Below, in pieces: positions 47,250 to 64,000 of a DNA stretch of 64,000 bases. The position numbers were made by a program, and so were the translations under genes. The notes under the pieces were generated by a model. That model saw nothing but the letters and a program-made list of their open reading frames with translations. It was not told where the DNA came from and did no database searches. The DNA comes from Phallusia mammillata (Eukaryota > Chordata > Ascidiacea > Phlebobranchia > Ascidiidae): positions 1-64,000 of the forward strand of contig QLIY01000268.1 of assembly GCA_003260075.1 (NCBI GenBank), written 5' to 3'. Numbering within the stretch: the first letter of the stretch is position 1; the number at the start of each line of letters is the position of its first letter.

Positions 47250-50200
47250 AGAGGATCAGGGCTCCTCATTCGTGGTGTTTGTTTCCGCGTCACACATCCT
47301 TTAATAAGGACAGTATTTCGCAACAAATTTAACCATCCAAGTCTTGAAGTTCTATACAATAGATTTTCTCGACAAACAAAAACAAAAAACAAAAATGCTT
47401 TACTGCCTTTTTTAAGTTAAGAAACATATTATCGGAAAGCTTGCGAGCCAAGCGCAGTCGGGATGTACTAAACAATTCGAGGTGATTTAAAGGTGTATAA
47501 AATCCTACCATAAAAAAGAAACTATAGAATTGGTAAACGGACAACAATCATATTTTATAGTGTTTCACGCAAAAGATTTTACAATTTCTTTTGCAGACAA
47601 GGAAAAAACATGGAGCAAAATCGGACAAGTTGTTTCAGAAAGTGGTATATTTTTTACTAACGTTACTAGCGCAGTGAAAGCCCCAAGAACAGAACCGTTA
47701 CTACTGTTCGTGCCCTGATTGATTAATTGCAAAACTTTAATGCCGGATGCACGCAAAAACTAGCACGCCGGCCGCATCCCTTATATGGCTACGGTTAGAC
47801 TGTACCAAGCATTAGCATATGAACCGGCCGGCTCTTTCCTGCTAGCAGGCTTGCAGCCTCTCAGCCCGCGAATAGGCAGCAAACCTGGGCCGACGTGCAT
47901 GCATCCGGACCCTGTCGTGATTATTCACAGGAGTTAGCTTGTGCGCTGTTTGAGGAAGTGACATACCGGTGCTAAGACCCGCTAGCGTCTTCATTGATCT
48001 GCCCGTATAAGGACTTCATTTACACTTTGGAAGAGGCTTAATTTTGTTGATACCTACTGGTTAAAAATACCGATTTCCTTTTAAGAAATATAACACCCAA
48101 CTGTATTAGATATACATGCAAAACGTTACATAGGTTGGACTTCGCCCGTCCGTCCAGCCAACCTGTACATTTTGGTAGCTAATTACACGAACCGCTTACG
48201 TACAAATGGCTCTTGACAGCCAACCAAGCTTTCGTTGAAGGCGTGACGAGGGGGAAAATCTTTTAAAGTATATTGTTATTTTTCCCGTTCAACCCGGAAT
48301 TTGCCTAGTCGACTTTGAGGAAATACTCGACTTTGAGGAAGTCCAGTTTTGGAAAGATCGACACAACGAACACACACGCAATGTGTCGCAATGCATATAT
48401 TAGCATAGCAGAGTTACTTGTAGGTTCGTTATCTGTTTGTTAGGACGAAAACAAGCTACGTAATGCAGAGCTATGATTTGCCTGGCCTAGGTCATATCCG
48501 GTTATTATCTGTTTGTGCACAGGATTCATGAGATCACCGGAACTTTGCTCACTGCATTGTGTTGACAGCTATAGTACACGTCACAAAATGGTATTGTTAC
48601 AACAATTCTATATCTCCTTAAACTGCCATCGAACCACAGCCCAAAATTTTCCACCATGTAAACTGTAAAGGGTAAAATTTATTCAGGAAAAAATGTCAAA
48701 TACCCATGTTTTAGGGTTTTTATTTTCAATTTTGACGCACAGCAAGGCTGCTGTACACTTCTAGTCAGTCGGAATTCATTTAACGCGGTGTTGAGTTGAT
48801 CAACTTAAGTGATCATCCATGCTCTGGTCCTTTCACTTGATTACTGTTCTTTATTATTGTCTTGTTACATCAAATCACTTTTAATTGTAGTGTCACTTAT
48901 GTCACTTGGTTGTGAAATAAAGCCTTTTAACGGAGTCCTAAATGACCAGGTATGTTCAAAATTGTTTCATCTGGAGTTAAAAAATGATCAACGTCATACA
49001 ACAGACAAATAACTTTTCATTTAACAGCATTACAAATTCCGTAGCAAAAAATTTTAATTGGTATACTTTTGTTATTTTACAAAAAAAAAACTCCTACTGG
49101 TTGTTTTGGCTGATATGTTTAACTCAGCTACAAAATGTACTTTTAAATTCATTTAAAAAGCCAATATCTTCCAAAATGTTTCCAAACCGTTGATATGGTA
49201 AAAAGGATTCAAAGTTTACATTTTTATCCATGTAACAAATCGACCTGCTTGTTAGTGTAGGCGGGTTACAATGAACATTTCATAAAGTTATAAAATAAAT
49301 ATGTATTTTAGCTGTCTGTATGCAAATTTATGTATATGAGTCTTCAAACTACCAATGAAATTTCATTTGCTTCACATAACGTTGTAAACTAACGGTGTAG
49401 ATATTGTGTTTTTACTAGCTTTTAATTTTTAAACGAATTTAGGTTCAGTTTGACCCGATTTTGTTATGTTTACCACGAAGTCTACTTTTATCGCCACATG
49501 GTACATGTTGTAAATCCAGTCACATTATTTCTAAGTTCGGTAGAGCCATTTTTACCAGCTGGGTGTGTCAAGTCTGTATTAGGCAATACGCACTCTCAGT
49601 AGCAGCACGCTGAAGTCAAACATGATAGGGCATGCTGTTCAACTCGTTGCACAAGGGCATCGACAGAATCTCTTTTTTAGGAAATGTCAAATGACTTTAC
49701 ACCTACGCTGCACAAATCAAAATGATCCGAGGAGGCTAATAAATCTTTGATACCGATTTCCTAGAGGTAGACTTGAAAGTCTATTTCAATATACATTCCC
49801 AAAAAATACCCAACAATTTCGTGTTTTATATTGAAATAACCCAGGGCACTTAAGTTGTCAATCAATAGTCACGACAGTTTCATAGCTTAACACAAACCTT
49901 TTACTCAAACAAGACAGGTTTATTCGGAAATATTTTCACATTGGGTGTCGTTTCTTTCAAACATTTTTGAGCGATCAAATTTACATTGCAAAAGTGGTTG
50001 GTCTAAACGTGCAGTTGTGCTGCTGGGTTTTTTTAACGGGATTTTAACAATATTTTGATTTGACTAGTGTGCATTATTAGTAAAGTGGCAACTACGTTGT
50101 TTATCACCTTTTTTACATTGATTTAGAAGAAGTTTAAAATGTTTAGAACACTACTATCCTGGATGGTTGCGACACAATAACCCTAAAGCAGTACCTTTCA

Positions 50201-51601
50201 AATCAGCATTGTTACCTTATTTGGGCATGAGACATAATCTTCCACGTGTTGGGCGTCACCATACTGCCGATTCGCGCGTTTTGCATGGTTGACTGCGTCT
50301 AGCCAATCTAATTAATTCACTGGGCGTGTTCAGCATTTTTTTCTTGATAGTCCTTTTAATGCATTTCGCAACACGTTGTCCGTACACCTCGGTAAAGAAG
50401 ATTTAAGCCATCATTCTCAAAAGTTAGGCGCATGGAGTTAAAGACAAGGATAAACACGCAATTTACCTGCTTCAACACGTTTCATGTATATTTTACAAAC
50501 CTATTGTACTGTTTTTATCGCAAACGCAGCTCGCTTTTTACTAAATGGGTCGAAACAATATATACGCTGATTAGTGTTCTGGGTGACCCAAACCAAAAGC
50601 AGTTTGCCTAAACAGATTCTATTTTCAGTGACTTTTTGTCAAAAACCTAAAGTTCAAAAACCGTTTGTATTTATTTCGGATGGTGGTTAAAGTTGATGGT
50701 AAGAATGTTAGTTTCAGTAGAAACTTTATTACCCATAAACACGTTTATTATATCATCTACATGACTACCAGGGTTAAAACGTAACACGTTTTGTCTCGTG
50801 TGGGTTTTCCTCTGCCAGGCTTATCGACGTATCACGTTTCAAACGAGGTGCAGTTATTTCCGGGTTTGTGTACGAATTAGCTGGTTGATTAAGTGGCTGC
50901 TGTTTATTACAGCTCAAGCATCGAAGTCTACATAGGCATCGCTTTGATCCGTTTGAACTTGCCTGAAGTCTGGAACCAATGTAACACCATAAAACAACAT
51001 AGTTTGATTCATAAGTATCTTTGAAAATTACAGGTCATATTTGGATGAAACAAAAACGTTTTACAAATCTACAAGCAAGTTTACTACAAAAATGGACTGT
51101 TTTTTTCATGAACTTTGAAATCAAAACATTGCCAATTTACAGATTAAAAATCTTTGACGCAAATCTGCACAAATATGCATCAAACAGGCGTATGGCCAAT
51201 ATTTGCACGTAAAAAACGTGCAGTCAAATTGCTGAACGTATGTGCTCAAACAGCATCCTTTTTTGGTTGTCACCAGTTACATTTCGTCCTTTGCAAAACA
51301 CTTGCTTCCAATCTAGCATTTTTAAAATGGGTGTGGCTAAGTCTTGCAACTGGACAATGAGGTATAATATTTTGGGCAACAAAAATACATTATAAAACAA
51401 CAAGTGTAGAGGTAAAGGGGACATTGCAGTCAGTTGCCGTCAACATGCATAATAGTTTACATGATGTATTTTTAAAATAGTACCATTTTTTTTGCTTTCT
51501 TGCGGTAAACAAGACAGTATACAGAAAGTCTTGTAAATGTACATACTCAACAATTCTGTATGGTACCATTTGTCGTGGGTTGTTAACACATTATCCCCTA
51601 C

Positions 51602-51866
51602 CATGGGCGCCGGCAGAAAATTTTGCAAGAGGGGGGCAAATTTTGGCTGATACTTTACCGCATCAAGAATTTGTTACATATGAAGCCATAAATCGTGTAC
51701 TTCACTATTGAGTTGCCTAAAAGTTAAAGCATTGAACGATGTCACAAATCCCCGCGCTGCCAATTTAATTAAGTTTGCTGCTAAATATGTTAAATTGAGG
51801 TACACTGAAATTCCAAGTGTGGGGGGGGGCAAGTGCCCCCTCTTGTCCCACGCGGCGGCGCCCATG
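51602..51866. mobile_element. hAT-type MITE, 265 bp
   Basis: Begins CATGGGCGCCGGCAGAAAAT and ends GCGGCGGCGCCCATG, with a perfect 8-bp duplication TCCCCTAC (51594-51601 and 51867-51874). The G-run 51821-51829 is part of the element and pairs with the GAGGGGGGC near the left end. Confidence 0.85.
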
Positions 51867-51951
51867 TCCCCTACCGCAATCCAATCCTCCGTTTTCAAAA
51901 ACATGTGTCAAGTAACCAAAAGTATATGCGCAAAGCGTTTTATATTTTTTT

Positions 51952-52070
51952 ACCACAAAAATTCACTTAAATAGCTAAAATTATTTATCATGGCCTTTTG
52001 GGGGGGGGGATTTGAAATTTTAACCACAAAAATTCACTTAAATAGCTAAAATTATTTATCATGGCCTTTT
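51952..52070 (+). repeat. 48-bp duplication around a G-run
   Basis: The 48-bp stretch starting accacaaaaattcactt occurs at 51952-51999 and again at 52023-52070. Ten G (52000-52009) and 13 other bases separate the copies. Confidence 0.85.
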
Positions 52071-53033
52071 TTAACTTGTTGCGAAGCGATTACAGTCATA
52101 TGCAAACCATGTTTGAGATGTCAAACATTTTAGTGAACAATCGTTTTGTCGTTGTTCGTGTGTTGTATACATGCTACACGCCTAAAGTGAAAAATAAATC
52201 ATCACTCAGCAGGTCATGTAGTTCACCTACCGGAAGATTGTTTGTCCTTTTTGCGTTTTAACCAAAATGCACATCAGGTATTGCAAAAGCTTATGTCGAC
52301 AAAGCAAATGTACAGCAAAAGACTGAAATCGCGTGCAGTAATAGATACTGCTAGAACGATTAAAGAATTGACACTTGTCAAAATGGACATTGACTAAAAC
52401 ACGAATATTGTTGGGTAGCGCCCTCTCGCGGCTAAACTTGTAGACTAAACTACAAGTGGTATAGACCAGTAGTTCTCAGCCTTTTATGTACCGTGCCCCC
52501 CTAAAAGTAACTTTCGGGTCTTGTGGCTCCCTATAAATAAGCCCCATAAGACCTGTGGCGCCCTACCAAAAATGTATCCATAATCTATCAGGATAATCAT
52601 TTTGCTAAAAATGAACGTTAATATGGACAATTAGTGTAGGAATTAGTCGATTGAGTAATGAAATTAAATCACTTGTAACACACATTTAATTCTGAACAAT
52701 GTATTGTTACCAGCTGCAAATGTGAAAGTATAGAAATCGTCATATTTCACTGATGTTTATCACGGTGATGGAACTTATACTAAATAACCCAATTTATAAG
52801 ACCCATAGTGCTCGGACAGCAACATCCGTTGTCCTTTTACAAGCCTACATGATTAGAGATTGGTTTAAAAGAATGAAACATTTTTTTCAAAAGAAAACAT
52901 CAAGAAAAATTATGGACTATTTTTATTGTTTATAAAAGAAAACACCAACTGTCATTGACAACAACACAACCACAGGGCGACCGAGGTTTATGTACACTGC
53001 CAGTGCAGGGAACAATACCACATACAAGTCAGC

Positions 53034-55291
<2,258 letters not shown>

Positions 55292-57666
55292 TTTGTGTGA
55301 GATTAAGAACCAATTATATTTTAACCGAGTTCAAATTGATGAATTCTAAAGGTGCAAATGCAGATAAAACTTCAAACGTAATCTCAACAATGCGACTGCC
55401 TTCCTCCACGTGCACCCGTAAAACTTTTGAATAACACCATTAAAGTTCCGGGACCAGTCGAACTCCAAATAAAAAATATTTCAAATCTATACAAAAATGT
55501 CATTTAAGTAACATTTCGCTAACCCTTTATAAATATCTGCTTTGCTGCTAAATGTTGACATACAAAAAACGCACTTCTTGAAACAGGATCAGCAGCCTAA
55601 ACACCATTAATATTTAACAATGCTGTGCCATTGGCTTTCTCGATGTTACGAATTTAACTTGCTGTGGTCACAATTGCTTGCTAGTTCATTCTTCTTCAGA
55701 AGTCGGCATCTTATTGGGACATTTTGGATTTTAAATAAATTCAACAAGCTTTTGCACTGCAATTTGCCGTAGAGAGGTTGCGGATGGTCGTAAGTGACTT
55801 CCCCATGTTGACAAGGGAAGTGGATGGCGAAAACCTAACCACAAGTTGAAAATATACCGATCCTGCTGTCGCCCTGACAAGCTGGTAACAAGCAACTTTA
55901 ACTGCTTCCTAGTTTTTCGCCAACGCTTACCGCCACTCAGACGATTGTGGCGTCACAATAAATGAAAACCATCACCAAATATGGGCATCCCTTGACCAAA
56001 TATGGTCATAAAATTGGTGTTTGCAGTCTTCATAGAAACAACATTAAATATTTAGGATCGCTGGAACCGTTTGTGCACAAAATTAAATATGTCAACTATC
56101 ACCGAAATTTAGGGGTAAACAGCCAATTTTAAAACAAAAAACAGCGTTTTTTGAATATTATTTTCTACAAAATATTTAGTCAAAATTTTAAACCATTTGG
56201 TGCAATTAAACAAAGTACCTGATTTACTCGATTATTAGCCGCGTGATAATGTGTCAAAAAATAATGAATTCCTCACACTGTTGAAAGCTGCATTTTCTGA
56301 TGTTATATTCAATTGTTCTATAACACTGCTTTATGTTGCTGCATAGTACAGGTATTTGTAAACATGTGCTGACGTGTAAAGCCAACAAAATTTGAACACG
56401 AAATCAATCAAAAAGCATAGGTGTTGAAATATTATCGGTATGACATAAAAATGTGAACCGCACCCAAACAGTAGGGTAAAAAACTGCATAAGTCGCGGTT
56501 GACAATCGAATAAATACGGTATGTCACATCTGAGATATCTAAAAATTCAAAAATTATCTGAAAAATAAATAAATCAGGTGTTGCGTTATACGCTGTTTTA
56601 TTCACCACAACTGTGTACGCTCACCAACAACAGTATAAAAGAGTATGGCAAAGAACACAGTACACGAATATTTTGGATTCAGTACAGAATATCTATAGGC
56701 ATGGAAGAACTAATGTTAACCATTTGTGTGCTTTGTTTGTTTAACTGCTAAAGGCGAACTTAGTCGTAAAACATTTGTGTACCTTTTTGTAGGTATAGTA
56801 GTACATTTGTTTGTTTCGGCACTTTGGATTAGCCTTAGTGGGTGCATAGGTTTGTTACCTAAATATCAAAGACACATAGGATAATATGTGGTACTGCTGC
56901 AGTTGAAACTAAGCCCACAAAAATGGAATCCACTAGTTGATACAAACCAATTTGCGCTGCAGAAGGCAAAAGCTATTTCCTCAGCTCAAATAAGTAACAT
57001 TCATGATTTTATATTAATAAAGGGTTTAAAATGTGTGGAAAAGAATGACACACAACTCAAAAACATAAAAAACGTGTGCTTATGTTTAAAAAAATCCCGA
57101 AACAATTTGGTAACTTATAGGATTGCTACGTTGGTATGTAACTAAAAGCACAAAAAGCAAATGCTTTGATAAGAAATAGTCGATTCTAAAGCAGGTAACA
57201 CAAAAGTGCAGACAAAAAACGAGAAAAGCGCGCGATTTTCACGAAGCCACAACGGCAGACATAATTTACAAATTTGGCAATAAACTTTTGGGTTATCATG
57301 TACACACTCCTATCTTAAACAACAATCAGTTTAAAGGTTTTGTTTCTGTCGAATCAATTTGTTTTAGTTGGTCTGTTTTCATATATTTGGCAACTGACTA
57401 TCAATAGAAATGCGGTGAAACTGGCTGAAAGTAACTATAATCTAAATCAGTCCATTAAAAAGAAACTGGTACATTCTAACCGGTGCAAAGAAGGACAAAC
57501 TGGTCAATAAGAGGGATAACACATTGTACGCAGGGAATTAAACTGCTACTGCTGCTTGCAAAACATGACAAGCACGCATACTTGGCAAGAAAGTATAAAA
57601 CCTGTAATAAATACTCGTACTGTTATAAAGTACGTACAATTGTCATAAAGATATTATCGTGCGATG
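55292..57666. other. Spacer between IRE1 and actin G
   Basis: It holds the actin G promoter (55975-56005) and presumably the IRE1 3' untranslated region next to 57667. No other gene, RNA or repeat was recognised. Confidence 0.6.
55975..56005 (-). promoter_or_regulatory. Paired CArG boxes upstream of actin G
   Basis: CCAAATATGG occurs twice, at 55975-55984 and 55996-56005, with centres 21 bp apart (two helical turns), about 700 bp before the start codon. The second is followed by TCATAAAAT as at gene D. Both are perfect SRF consensus sites. Confidence 0.7.
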
Positions 57667-63915
<6,249 letters not shown>

Positions 63916-64000
63916 CTGCAAAAACCATTTCCAGACATTAATTTTTCGCATTAAGGCGTGCAATAGGGTGAAAAATTTTTGAAAACTTCACACCAAGGGT

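Larger units (their letters stand above)
46642..53033. other. Long spacer between actins F and G
   Basis: It holds the F promoter (CArG 47101-47110), an 84-base G-run (47165-47248), a hAT MITE (51602-51866), and a 48-bp duplication around a G-run (51952-52070). A single hAT-like end (cagtagttctcagcc) lies at 52467 without a partner. From 47.3 to 51.5 kb no gene, RNA or repeat was recognised. Confidence 0.6.

Noticed and set aside
52467-53033. Possible hAT MITE starting cagtagttctcagcc
   Set aside because: No matching right terminus or target duplication was found before actin G exon 7.

Overview
The window is AT-rich eukaryotic DNA. Its genes are split by many short GT-AG introns, and the spacer is full of small non-autonomous DNA transposons. 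The best guess is an invertebrate deuterostome, most likely an ascidian tunicate. This rests on a clustered actin family with SRF-type CArG boxes, a metazoan IRE1 with KEN ribonuclease, and compact introns. The sequence alone does not fix the species.

Layout. From 1 to about 4.1 kb there is only repeat DNA: a 114-bp perfect inverted repeat, a roughly 1 kb tandem duplication and a palindromic MITE. From 4.1 to 8.0 kb, on the + strand, lies a C-type-lectin-like single-pass receptor gene (4635-5838), with broken extra copies of its lectin exon and its cytoplasmic tail. From 8.1 to 55.3 kb there is a head-to-tail array on the - strand: six conventional actin genes (here A, B, C, D, F and G) and one divergent actin-like gene (E, between D and F). 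All six actins share seven coding exons, with introns after codons 41, 113 and 246 (phase 0) and within codons 150, 204 and 308 (phase 1). B, C, D, F and G read intact at 374-376 aa. A is interrupted in this assembly. G is the most cytoplasmic-like. Two or three decayed copies of actin exon 7 lie between genes. From 57.7 kb to the right edge, on the - strand, lies the 3' part of IRE1/ERN: end of the lumenal region, membrane segment, kinase and KEN domains, plus an unusual tail of about 290 aa. Its 14 visible exons total 2556 nt and stay in frame.

Mobile DNA. At least a dozen short elements have terminal inverted repeats and 8-bp target duplications, as expected of hAT-type MITEs. They sit in actin introns, in spacers and at the stop codon of actin relics.

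Assembly cautions. Single N bases at 236, 1138, 2303, 9547 and 21068 sit where a stretch is repeated or inverted. Many runs of 10-84 C or G also lie at junctions of local duplications. Several of these look like places where two haplotypes or two reads were joined, so duplications flanked by an N or a C-run should be treated as unproven.

How the genes relate. The actin copies are paralogues whose 5' regions (A, C, D, F, G) carry a CArG box about 420-780 bp before the start codon, so shared SRF control is likely. The lectin-like receptor and IRE1 are unrelated neighbours.
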